Assembly: GCA_036881805.1 (NCBI GenBank)
Contig: JBAJNK010000069.1
Coordinates: forward strand, 1 to 5,103
From: JANQLC01 sp036881805
Lineage (GTDB): Bacteria > Bacteroidota > Bacteroidia > Flavobacteriales > JANQLC01
Direction: 5' to 3'
DNA: 5,103 nt
Made by a program: the position numbers and the translations under genes. Below are positions 1 to 5,103 of the stretch, piece by piece. The notes beneath the pieces are model-generated. The model had not been told where the DNA came from. It did not search any database and worked only from the letters and a program-made list of their open reading frames with translations. Numbering within the stretch: the first letter of the stretch is position 1; each line of letters begins with the position of its first letter.

Positions 1-2483
1 ACTTTTCTTCCCTGGGCGGAGGGACTGCAGGGGATTTACTGGAATACCGGCCCAGGCATTTCGTACCCTTTATGGTGCCCCTGTACGATAAGGAAAATTC
101 CCCTTCCATCCATGAACCAAAGCACCAATGGGTGTTCCGGCCCGAGATGCAGTTCTCGCTGTTTGATCTGGAGAAAGTGGAATACGCGTATGAAAACCAG
201 GATACCGGAAAAACTGAAATCATTGACCTGTTGGAGGATACAGCAGGCGCTGCTCTTCCCGTTTTATCCGACCTGGATTTGGTCTATAAATTGCTTTCCG
301 ATGAGAACAATGCCCTGTCCGGGTTCGGGCCGGACCGGGAATTGGTGCTTGGCGTTGGGGACCAGCAGATACTGGTCTCTCTCAACGAGAATGACACCCC
401 TGTTTTTCAGTATCTGAACAATGTTGAAATCAAGCCTGAAGACTATCTGGCCCTCAGACTCTATCAGAACGGTGATGAGGCCAATGTTTTATGGGAGTAT
501 GCCATTTGTAATGTGCAATTTGTGCCGGATTACAACAGAGACGGGCAAATAGACATGACTGACCGGAACCTGATAAGTTCCCAGCCAAAATGGCGGTTCT
601 GGATAAATGATGACAATGACAAGTCCGCCGGCAAAGACGGCATTGGTGGCAGTGGTGTTGATATGCCGGGGCAGAACAAAGATAATGCAGATCTTAAAGT
701 CAGCGGGATCAGGGATTTGGTGGACTTTTTTCCATTGTATTTTGATTTAAAAGCGGCGCTTAATATGTTGCCGGCATCAGATTACACCTATCGCCTTTCC
801 CAAAAAGAAACAGCATTGGGAATGGTAAGGAATACAGGGCTTAAATACAATGCTGCCTCTGAAGATGATATGTCCGGTGCCTATTTGACAAAAATGAGTG
901 TTGCTGAAAAATTTAAAGAAATCAATTCGTTCCTCGTTGGTAATGCCAGTTCAGCCTTTCTGCCGGCATATATATTGAGAGATGAGGATCTTGAGAAGAT
1001 TAAAAAGAATGAGAGCAATGTATTTCTTTTTGAAGGAAGAAAACTAACAGAAAAGCCATTGGTTCTTGACATCATAAAAAAGAGCAACAAGGAAATCATC
1101 ATTACTTATGAATTTCCCCTTGAGATATGCGGGGTCACTGACATGTTTGCCCATAAAAATTTCAGGAATATCGGTGGCGGCTCAGGCGGCAGGGAAGATC
1201 TTTCACCATCCCAAACCAAAAAACCGCCTTGTATGGTTGATAATGAAGATACACTTGTTTTTATTCACGGGTATGATGTGGATGGAGATGCAGCCACAGC
1301 CACATTTGCCGAAGTTTTCAAACGATTATTTCACTCCGGCTATAACGGGAATTTTTATGGTGTAAGCTGGTATGGCGATCCGCCCGGAAGCCTTTCCTTT
1401 CTTTACTCCCACTATCATCAGGCAGTTGTGAGTGCCTTTAATTTTGCAAAACCATTTGCCGATTTTGTAAATGGTCTGCCGGCCAAAAAAAAGACGGTCG
1501 CTGCCCACAGTCTTGGTAATATGGTTACAGGAGTGGCAATCCAGGACTACGGCTTGAAGGCGGACAATTATTTTGCAATTGACGCAGCGGTCGTTCTTGA
1601 GGCTTATGGTTCGGCTGAATTAAAAAAAACAATGCATGCGGGTAACGAATGGAACGACTATATTGAATATGATGCAAGCCTGAATAAGCTGTTTTCAAGT
1701 GAATGGCATACTTTGTTTGACGAGAATGATAACAGAAAAAAATTAACCTGGAGAAACAGGCTTGATAAAGTTGTCACAACCAATGTGTACAATTTTTTTT
1801 CATCAACAGAAGAGGTCCTGCGTGAATATCCTGGTGACAATTTGATATTTGATGACGCGGGTTTAAATTTAGGTGTGTATGCTTTTGTAAAACAGGAGAA
1901 GTACAAGGGGCGTAAGCAACTCGTTAACATTGGAGGCGCCTCAAGTCCATATGCAGGGTGGGGGTATAATTTTGATCTGAATACCGGCTCCGGATGGTCT
2001 AAATTACTTATGACAGGCCCGATGAAAACTTATAGAAAATACACCCCCATAGAAGCAAAAGAAGAAATAATAGACGTTAATAATGGTGATATATTAAAGA
2101 CCAAACCCTTTTTTACGGCAAATCCCCCGGAATTATTTGATCCTAATACGGGCAGTGATTTTGTTACTAAAAAGGTTAAAGATGTTCCAGATCTTAAAAA
2201 TTATTATACTAAACTTGAAGCAGAAGAGGTGGCTGTCAGGGACTGGTTGCTTGCTGAGGCGTTTCCTGCGACTACTTTGCCTATGGGGGCGAATCCCAAT
2301 GATAATATACTTGAAAAGAAAAACATTGATATGTCTCTTAAGTTGATGACAAATACAGATTCATGGCCGGATGAAAGAATTATTACGAATGGTGTCAAAG
2401 AATGGTGGCACAGTGATTATAAAGACCTGTCTTATCAGCATACTTATAAATTTTATAATAAAGTAGTAAGTGAAAGTAAATAA
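1..2483 (+). CDS. Large multidomain protein with EF-hand-like loop and C-terminal alpha/beta-hydrolase domain (5' end outside window)
   Basis: The frame is open from the left edge (first full codon at base 3) to TAA at 2481-2483, giving 826 visible residues. An ATG at 72 has no convincing ribosome site, and the codons before it (…EYRPRHFVPF) read like normal protein, so the true start lies upstream. Residues below count from base 3. Residues 176-187 (DYNRDGQIDMTD) form a canonical EF-hand or dockerin-type calcium loop. An Asp/Gly-rich stretch follows from about 199, ending in RDLVDFFP from 237. A hydrolase domain runs from about 415: FIHGY (oxyanion HG at 422-423), then AAHSLGN with Ser503 as likely nucleophile in a G-to-A variant of GxSxG. 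His803 in WWHSD near the C-terminus is a candidate catalytic His; I cannot place the acid residue. An esterase or lipase-like activity is inferred from motifs; the substrate is unknown. G+C falls markedly after about base 850. The next gene starts 10 bases downstream, implying an operon. Confidence 0.82.
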   Translation, partial: FSSLGGGTAGDLLEYRPRHFVPFMVPLYDKENSPSIHEPKHQWVFRPEMQFSLFDLEKVEYAYENQDTGKTEIIDLLEDTAGAALPVLSDLDLVYKLLSDENNALSGFGPDRELVLGVGDQQILVSLNENDTPVFQYLNNVEIKPEDYLALRLYQNGDEANVLWEYAICNVQFVPDYNRDGQIDMTDRNLISSQPKWRFWINDDNDKSAGKDGIGGSGVDMPGQNKDNADLKVSGIRDLVDFFPLYFDLKAALNMLPASDYTYRLSQKETALGMVRNTGLKYNAASEDDMSGAYLTKMSVAEKFKEINSFLVGNASSAFLPAYILRDEDLEKIKKNESNVFLFEGRKLTEKPLVLDIIKKSNKEIIITYEFPLEICGVTDMFAHKNFRNIGGGSGGREDLSPSQTKKPPCMVDNEDTLVFIHGYDVDGDAATATFAEVFKRLFHSGYNGNFYGVSWYGDPPGSLSFLYSHYHQAVVSAFNFAKPFADFVNGLPAKKKTVAAHSLGNMVTGVAIQDYGLKADNYFAIDAAVVLEAYGSAELKKTMHAGNEWNDYIEYDASLNKLFSSEWHTLFDENDNRKKLTWRNRLDKVVTTNVYNFFSSTEEVLREYPGDNLIFDDAGLNLGVYAFVKQEKYKGRKQLVNIGGASSPYAGWGYNFDLNTGSGWSKLLMTGPMKTYRKYTPIEAKEEIIDVNNGDILKTKPFFTANPPELFDPNTGSDFVTKKVKDVPDLKNYYTKLEAEEVAVRDWLLAEAFPATTLPMGANPNDNILEKKNIDMSLKLMTNTDSWPDERIITNGVKEWWHSDYKDLSYQHTYKFYNKVVSESK

Positions 2484-2488
2484 AGGAG
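2483..2488 (+). promoter_or_regulatory. Ribosome binding site AAGGAG that fixes the start of the secreted-protein gene
   Basis: AAGGAG begins on the last base of the preceding stop codon and lies 5 bases before ATG 2494. It supports this ATG over the in-frame GTG at 2470, which would add eight charged residues in front of a good signal peptide. The overlap with the upstream stop suggests translational coupling. Confidence 0.8.
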
Positions 2489-2493
2489 AAAAA

Positions 2494-3477
2494 ATGTGTT
2501 TGAAAACATTTATTATACTATTTATCATTTTATGTTCAGTTAATTGCTTTGGTGGTTTACCAACAGCTAAATTAACCGTACGAGTTGTAGATACTAAAGG
2601 GCGTCCAATAGTGGGTGCATATTCTTTTGCTAATTTTTATCGCAATGCAAAAAGTAATATTGTGAGAGGAGAAACAGATAAGAATGGCATTTTTTCTGCA
2701 ACAGGTAAAACGATTGGGGTTTGCGGTATCACTGTAAGAAAAGAAGGATATTATACCTCTGGAGGGGCTTCCTGCGAAGGGCTTAAAAGGGGGGGGAAGA
2801 TTTTTTTTAATAGATGGGAACCCTGGGACAGGATCGATACTGTTGTATTAAAAGACATCAGAAATCCCATCCAAATGTATGCAAAAGGTACAGATCATAT
2901 AGACATACCTATACTGGAACAACCTGTAGGGTATGACTTAGAAAGAGGCGATTGGGTAACACCCTATGGAAAAGGTGTTACAAATGATTTTTTATTTTAT
3001 TTTAAATTAAGTGATATAAACGCAAAGCCATACCATGACAATTGGCAAATTTCATATAGCCTGACTTTTCCTAATGAAAAAGACGGCATTCAGGAATACT
3101 ACCCGGATGACTCTAATAGACGCAGCGGATATATCTGGCCTTATAAAGCACCGGAAACCGGATACCAAAGTCGCATTGAAGGTTTTTCATTGAAAAAGAA
3201 TGGTCGATTCAAAAAAACTTTTGATAAAAATAAAAATTACATATTCAGGATCAGAACAATAGTTGATAAGGAGGGTAAAATTATCAATGCAAGATATGGC
3301 AAAATAAAAGGCGATTTTAGAATAGGTCTTGGAGAAGATTCATTTGGTACAATCGAATTTACCTATTATTTTAACCCAACCGGCAACAAAAATCTTGAAT
3401 ACGACACAAAAAATCCATTGTTCACGTTTCCAAGAAATAAATCCGGGACGATGGGGTATAGAGTATCAAGCCCGTAG
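2494..3477 (+). CDS. Exported protein with carboxypeptidase-regulatory-like beta domain, function unknown
   Basis: The product has 327 residues from ATG 2494. Residues 1-20 look like a Sec signal peptide: Lys4, then hydrophobic FIILFIILCSV. Cys18 has only a poor lipobox (SVNC), so lipidation is doubtful. Residues about 26-88 (VVDTKGRPIVGA … GETDKNGIF … ITVRKEGYY) match the pattern of carboxypeptidase-regulatory-like, Ig-type beta domains. The remainder contains NPIQMYAK, PVGYDLERGDWV.PYGKG, APETGY and NPTGNKNLEYD blocks that I recall from an uncharacterised family of secreted proteins. In that family, as I remember it, the protein ends soon after a NLEFDPKxNLF-like motif. Here that motif ends near residue 310, and about 17 further residues look like sequence acquired at a rearrangement. 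Tight coupling to the hydrolase gene suggests a partner, chaperone or immunity role, which is inference. A G8 and a T8 run lie inside the gene. Confidence 0.8.
   Translation: MCLKTFIILFIILCSVNCFGGLPTAKLTVRVVDTKGRPIVGAYSFANFYRNAKSNIVRGETDKNGIFSATGKTIGVCGITVRKEGYYTSGGASCEGLKRGGKIFFNRWEPWDRIDTVVLKDIRNPIQMYAKGTDHIDIPILEQPVGYDLERGDWVTPYGKGVTNDFLFYFKLSDINAKPYHDNWQISYSLTFPNEKDGIQEYYPDDSNRRSGYIWPYKAPETGYQSRIEGFSLKKNGRFKKTFDKNKNYIFRIRTIVDKEGKIINARYGKIKGDFRIGLGEDSFGTIEFTYYFNPTGNKNLEYDTKNPLFTFPRNKSGTMGYRVSSP
2789..2808 (+). repeat. Adjacent homopolymer runs G8 and T8 inside the secreted-protein gene
   Basis: Bases 2789-2796 are eight G and bases 2801-2808 are eight T, separated by AAGA. They encode R-G-G-K-I-F-F around residues 99-105. 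Either tract could slip and frameshift the gene early. Slippage is only a possibility; the frame is intact in this copy. Confidence 0.6.
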
Positions 3478-3620
3478 CTTTTATCGCTGTCACAAATACT
3501 GCCGGCATGACCCCGGGCATCCTCTATGACAATATCCGCCCTGGAGAGGCCATAAAGGTTTTTCTGGTGAACCGAGCAACAGGGTATATGGGGTCTGCCA
3601 TTACTTCCTTCGGCAATCTA
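3451..3620 (+). pseudogene. Remnant of an internal segment of a giant protein, left of the IS
   Basis: Just after the TAG at 3475-3477, the frame starting at 3477 reads AFIAVTNTAGMTPGILYDN, then IRPGEAIKVFLVNRATGYMG and SAITSFGNL, up to the IS edge. It has the look of real beta-rich coding sequence, and G+C is about 52% against about 30% in the preceding gene. The last residues of that gene (YRVSSP) would run smoothly into VAFIAVTNTAG with a single-base frameshift at CCCG (3471-3474), so the remnant may start near 3450 in the other frame. I recall similar TPGILYDNI…VFLVNRATGY segments upstream of the region seen at bases 1-200 in giant proteins of the first gene's type. There is no ribosome site before ATG 3507, and the frame dies inside the IS at 3654-3656. 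It is not a functional gene. Confidence 0.55.
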
Positions 3621-3647
3621 GTAGTGTCAAATATCTTTCGCACATTT
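3621..3647 (+). repeat. Left terminal inverted repeat (IRL) of the IS
   Basis: It begins GTAGTGTCAAATATC and pairs with the reverse complement of 4949-4975, with one mismatch at base 3644. The outermost 23 bases are identical. Confidence 0.92.
3625..3630 (-). promoter_or_regulatory. Outward-facing -35-like hexamer in the left IS end
   Basis: Read on the minus strand this is TTGACA, the consensus -35 box, pointing out of the element to the left. IS256-family ends are known to form hybrid promoters with suitable -10 sequence in the flank. I did not identify a matching -10 here. Confidence 0.35.
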
Positions 3648-3662
3648 AAAAATTGAAAAGAT

Positions 3663-3670
3663 GGTCTCAA
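3663..3670 (+). repeat. Left subterminal box GGTCTCAA of the IS
   Basis: GGTCTCAA lies 43-50 bases in from the left end and is the reverse complement of TTGAGACC at 4935-4942. It may be an internal transposase-binding site, but it also forms part of the leader hairpin, so the role is unclear. Confidence 0.5.
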
Positions 3671-3714
3671 TTCGGTTAATTGTTTAATCGCCAAAAAAAA
3701 CTTTTAATCAAGAA

Positions 3715-3719
3715 AGGAG
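3715..3719 (+). promoter_or_regulatory. Ribosome binding site AGGAG for the TTG-started transposase
   Basis: AGGAG ends 6 bases before TTG 3726. The next in-frame ATG, at 3750, has no comparable site, so the rare TTG start is preferred. The site overlaps the leader hairpin. Confidence 0.75.
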
Positions 3720-3725
3720 ACCATC

Positions 3726-4922
3726 TTGGCTAAAGATTATACATCATCCATGGGCAAAGTCATCAAAATAGATGAATCAAAAATTCAAGACCACCTTGGA
3801 GAATTGGTTCGCGGGACAGTTGAAGAAACCCTCAACAAAATGCTGGATGCAGAGGCAGATCAGTTCTGCAATGCTGGGCGTTATGAAAGGACCGACGCCA
3901 GGAAAAATACCAGAGCGGGTTATTATCAGAGAAGACTGCATACCAAAGCTGGTGAAGTGAAATTGAACATGCCTAAGCTGCGGCAACAAAAATTCGAAAC
4001 CGCCATCATTGAGCGATACCAACGCCGGGAATCATCGGTTGAAGAAGCCATGATAGAAATGTATCTTGCCGGCGTATCTGTGAGAAGGGTCGAAGATATC
4101 ACCCAGGCCTTATGGGGAACAAGAGTAAGCCCTGGTACGGTCAGTAATCTGAATAAAAAGATATACGAACACATAGAGGATTGGCGTAACCGCCCCATTG
4201 AAGGGAACCATCCATACGTATACCTGGATGGAATTATTTTAAAAAGGACCTGGGCTGATGAGGTCCGCAATGTCTCTGTGCTGGTCGCAGTATCCGTATC
4301 GGAAGATGGGTACCGCCAAGTGCTTGGAGTTCAGGAAGGACACAAAGAAGATAAATCAGGATGGTCGGGTTTCTTAAAACATCTCAAGCAAAGAGGTCTC
4401 AATGGCGTTGATCTCATTATTTCAGATGCCTGTCTTGGCCTTGTTGAATCCATCGGTGATTTCTATCCGAATGCCAAGTGGCAAAGATGCATTGTGCATT
4501 TTTATCGCAATGTTTTCAGCGCAGTTCCCAGAGGCAAAATGAATGAAGTATCCCGGATGCTGAAAGCCATCCACGCATCCGAGGATAAACAAGCTGCCCA
4601 GGATAAAGCGGATGCCATTATCAGTAAGTTGAATAAGAAAAAACTTCGAATTGCTGCATCCGTTGTTGAAAAAGGAATAGCTGGGACATTAACCTATTAT
4701 GATTATTGGCGACGTATCAGGACAAACAATCCTTTTAAGCAGATTATGAAAGAAATCCTTAGGCGTACAAGGGGCGTTGGTGCATTCCCGGATGGGAAAT
4801 CTGCAATAATGTTGGTCGGCGCAAGGTTAAGGCACATTGCAGGTACCAAATGGGGATTTAAAAAATATTTGAATATGGATCTCTTGAAAGAGATGGAGAT
4901 CGAAAGAGAACACGTGGCCTAA
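3726..4922 (+). CDS. IS256-family (mutator-type) DDE transposase, probably catalytically inactive
   Basis: This 398-residue transposase would cut and join the IS ends using a metal-dependent RNase H-like DDE domain. The start is TTG 3726, chosen for its AGGAG site. Family marks: YERT..R…RAGYYQRR at 53-70, YLDG with Asp168 (first D), IISDACLGLVES with Asp234 (second D), and WQRCIVHFYRN with the C-x2-H pair Cys255/His258. The third block, around NPFKQIMKEI (335-344) and RRTRGVGAFPDGKSA, is altered. By alignment to IS256 transposase as I remember it (D167, D233, E341 in TNLIERLNQE), the catalytic Glu falls on Lys338 (AAG, 4737-4739). Close relatives read NPLERIMREI here. About four residues (an FPEEH-like segment including a conserved His) are also missing between Asp326 and Trp328. 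The frame stays open, so full-length protein could be made, but activity is unlikely unless another copy acts in trans. Confidence 0.93.
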   Translation: MAKDYTSSMGKVIKIDESKIQDHLGELVRGTVEETLNKMLDAEADQFCNAGRYERTDARKNTRAGYYQRRLHTKAGEVKLNMPKLRQQKFETAIIERYQRRESSVEEAMIEMYLAGVSVRRVEDITQALWGTRVSPGTVSNLNKKIYEHIEDWRNRPIEGNHPYVYLDGIILKRTWADEVRNVSVLVAVSVSEDGYRQVLGVQEGHKEDKSGWSGFLKHLKQRGLNGVDLIISDACLGLVESIGDFYPNAKWQRCIVHFYRNVFSAVPRGKMNEVSRMLKAIHASEDKQAAQDKADAIISKLNKKKLRIAASVVEKGIAGTLTYYDYWRRIRTNNPFKQIMKEILRRTRGVGAFPDGKSAIMLVGARLRHIAGTKWGFKKYLNMDLLKEMEIEREHVA

Positions 4923-4934
4923 CAGGTAACAGAG

Positions 4935-4948
4935 TTGAGACCGAGACC
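4935..4948 (+). repeat. Right subterminal box with tandem GAGACC
   Basis: The sequence TTGAGACCGAGACC contains the mirror of the left GGTCTCAA box plus a second, directly adjacent GAGACC. It lies between the transposase stop and the right inverted repeat. A transposase or host-factor contact is plausible but unproven. Confidence 0.5.
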
Positions 4949-4975
4949 AAAAGTGCGAAAGATATTTGACACTAC
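4949..4975 (-). repeat. Right terminal inverted repeat (IRR) of the IS
   Basis: The reverse complement begins GTAGTGTCAAATATC and matches the left end at 26 of 27 bases. It starts 27 bases after the transposase stop codon. Confidence 0.92.
4966..4971 (+). promoter_or_regulatory. Outward-facing -35-like hexamer in the right IS end
   Basis: TTGACA points rightward out of the element. At a 17-base spacing the flank offers TATTCG (4989-4994), only 3 of 6 matches to a -10 box, so a strong promoter is not evident. It could also serve a circle-junction promoter when both ends are joined. Confidence 0.35.
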
Positions 4976-5033
4976 CCTGCTTTACCATTATTCGTACAAC
5001 TCTTATAAGAAAATACTTGAAAAAATTGAATAA
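4976..5033 (+). pseudogene. C-terminal remnant of a paralogue of the first gene, right of the IS
   Basis: From base 4977 the frame reads LLYHYSYNSYKKILEKIE and then TAA. The last 18 residues of the first gene are LSYQHTYKFYNKVVSESK and then TAA. The two align without gaps to the stop, with 5 identities (L, Y, Y, Y, K) and several conservative pairs (T/S, V/I, V/L). The rest of the copy is missing, and reading back enters the IS. Because the segment is short this is suggestive, not certain. It fits the remnant on the other side of the IS. No gene for the small secreted partner follows: the 70 bases to the window edge hold no ribosome site or ORF of note. Confidence 0.45.
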
Positions 5034-5052
5034 CAGCCATGGGCCGTCCTGT

Positions 5053-5068
5053 ACTTTATATATAAAGT
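5053..5068. repeat. 16-bp perfect AT-rich palindrome
   Basis: ACTTTATATATAAAGT is its own reverse complement and lies in the gene-free stretch 5034-5103. It could be a regulator site or chance in AT-rich sequence. It has no loop and no T run, so it does not look like a terminator. Confidence 0.4.
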
Positions 5069-5103
5069 GTAAAAGTCAAGAACCTCCCAAACAGTTCGGC
5101 CTC

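Larger units (their letters stand above)
3658..3727 (+). promoter_or_regulatory. Leader hairpin predicted to mask the transposase start
   Basis: AAGATGGTCTC (3658-3668) is a perfect 11-base reverse complement of GAGACCATCTT (3717-3727), with a 48-base loop. The right arm covers the end of the AGGAG ribosome site and the first two bases of the TTG start. A transcript entering from the flanking genes would contain both arms and could fold so that translation is blocked, the protection against read-through described for IS10 and IS50. A transcript starting inside the loop would lack the left arm. TTTAAT at 3683-3688 is a possible -10 box, but no good -35 is visible. Confidence 0.6.
3621..4975 (+). 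mobile_element. Complete IS256-family insertion sequence, 1355 bp
   Basis: The element is bounded by inverted repeats that match at 23 of 23 outer bases and 26 of 27 overall, beginning GTAGTGTCAAATATC. It carries one transposase gene filling most of its length, as expected for IS256-family elements of about 1.3-1.5 kb. The 8 or 9 bases on each side (…GGCAATCTA on the left, CCTGCTTTA… on the right) do not match, so the usual target duplication is missing. Near-identical ends and an open transposase frame suggest it is not ancient, yet the flanks have been rearranged. The ends carry outward TTGACA hexamers and subterminal GAGACC boxes. Confidence 0.93.

Noticed and set aside
72..74. ATG 72 as the start of the large gene
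   Set aside because: The frame is open to the left edge with protein-like sequence, and no Shine-Dalgarno precedes the ATG.
881..1102. Minus-strand ORFs within the first gene (also 1326-1508, 1658-1930, 2204-2398) and within the transposase gene (3777-4022, 3926-4270)
   Set aside because: All are antisense shadows of strongly supported + strand coding regions, with low-complexity translations.
2470..2493. GTG start at 2470 extending the secreted-protein gene by eight residues
   Set aside because: It overlaps the upstream gene, lacks a ribosome site and would put charged residues before the signal peptide. ATG 2494 has AAGGAG at 5 bases.
2539..2550. Lipoprotein lipobox at Cys18 of the secreted protein
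   Set aside because: SVNC lacks the usual small residue before Cys and the Leu at -3. A plain Sec signal is likelier, though lipidation is not excluded.
3329..3529. 66-codon ORF overlapping the secreted-protein gene
   Set aside because: It lies in a different frame over real coding sequence, has no ribosome site and shows no recognisable motif.
3507..3656. Small independent gene from ATG 3507 (49 residues)
   Set aside because: It has no ribosome site and its last residues come from the IS terminal repeat. It reads better as a truncated gene fragment.
3674..3690. Second hairpin CGGTTAA/TTAATCG in the IS leader
   Set aside because: The arms are only 7 bases with one imperfect pair and a 3-base loop. 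It is too weak to claim.
5053..5068. Palindrome as a rho-independent terminator
   Set aside because: It is AT-only apart from one C and one G, has no loop and no trailing T run.

Overview
The window looks like bacterial accessory DNA: a large multidomain hydrolase-type gene, a small secreted partner gene, and an IS256-family insertion sequence sitting inside what appears to be the wreck of a second copy of the large gene. All genes are on the + strand. Base composition is moderate and uneven. Hand counts of single 60-base lines give about 47-63% G+C near the left edge, about 28-32% in the second half of the first gene and in the second gene, and about 52% just left of the insertion sequence. 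Giant secreted proteins with this combination of an EF-hand-like loop and a lipase-like domain remind me of Desulfobacterota and PVC-group genomes. That assignment rests on memory and is weak.

Layout. Bases 1-2483 hold the 3' part of a long gene that is open at the left edge. Its product carries a calcium-loop-like motif, an Asp-rich linker and a C-terminal alpha/beta-hydrolase domain with an A-H-S-L-G nucleophile elbow. Ten bases later (2494-3477) comes a gene for a 327-residue exported protein with a carboxypeptidase-regulatory-like N-terminal beta domain. The two almost certainly share a transcript. From about 3450 to 3620 there is an out-of-frame, GC-richer coding remnant. Bases 3621-4975 are a complete IS256-family element (1355 bp) with near-perfect 27-bp inverted repeats, a TTG-started transposase gene and a hairpin that can mask its start. 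Bases 4976-5033 encode 18 residues plus a stop that align without gaps to the last 18 residues of the first gene. Bases 5034-5103 show no gene.

Interpretation. The element has no flanking target duplication, and its two flanks resemble an internal region and the extreme C-terminus of the same type of giant protein. The simplest reading is that a tandem paralogue of the first gene once stood here and was gutted by an IS-associated deletion. The order (large protein with hydrolase tail, small exported protein, truncated second copy) resembles polymorphic toxin or effector-immunity loci with orphan cassettes, but that function is inference.

The transposase keeps both catalytic aspartates. Relative to IS256 it has lost four residues just before the third catalytic block, and the position of the catalytic glutamate is lysine, so this copy is probably inactive.
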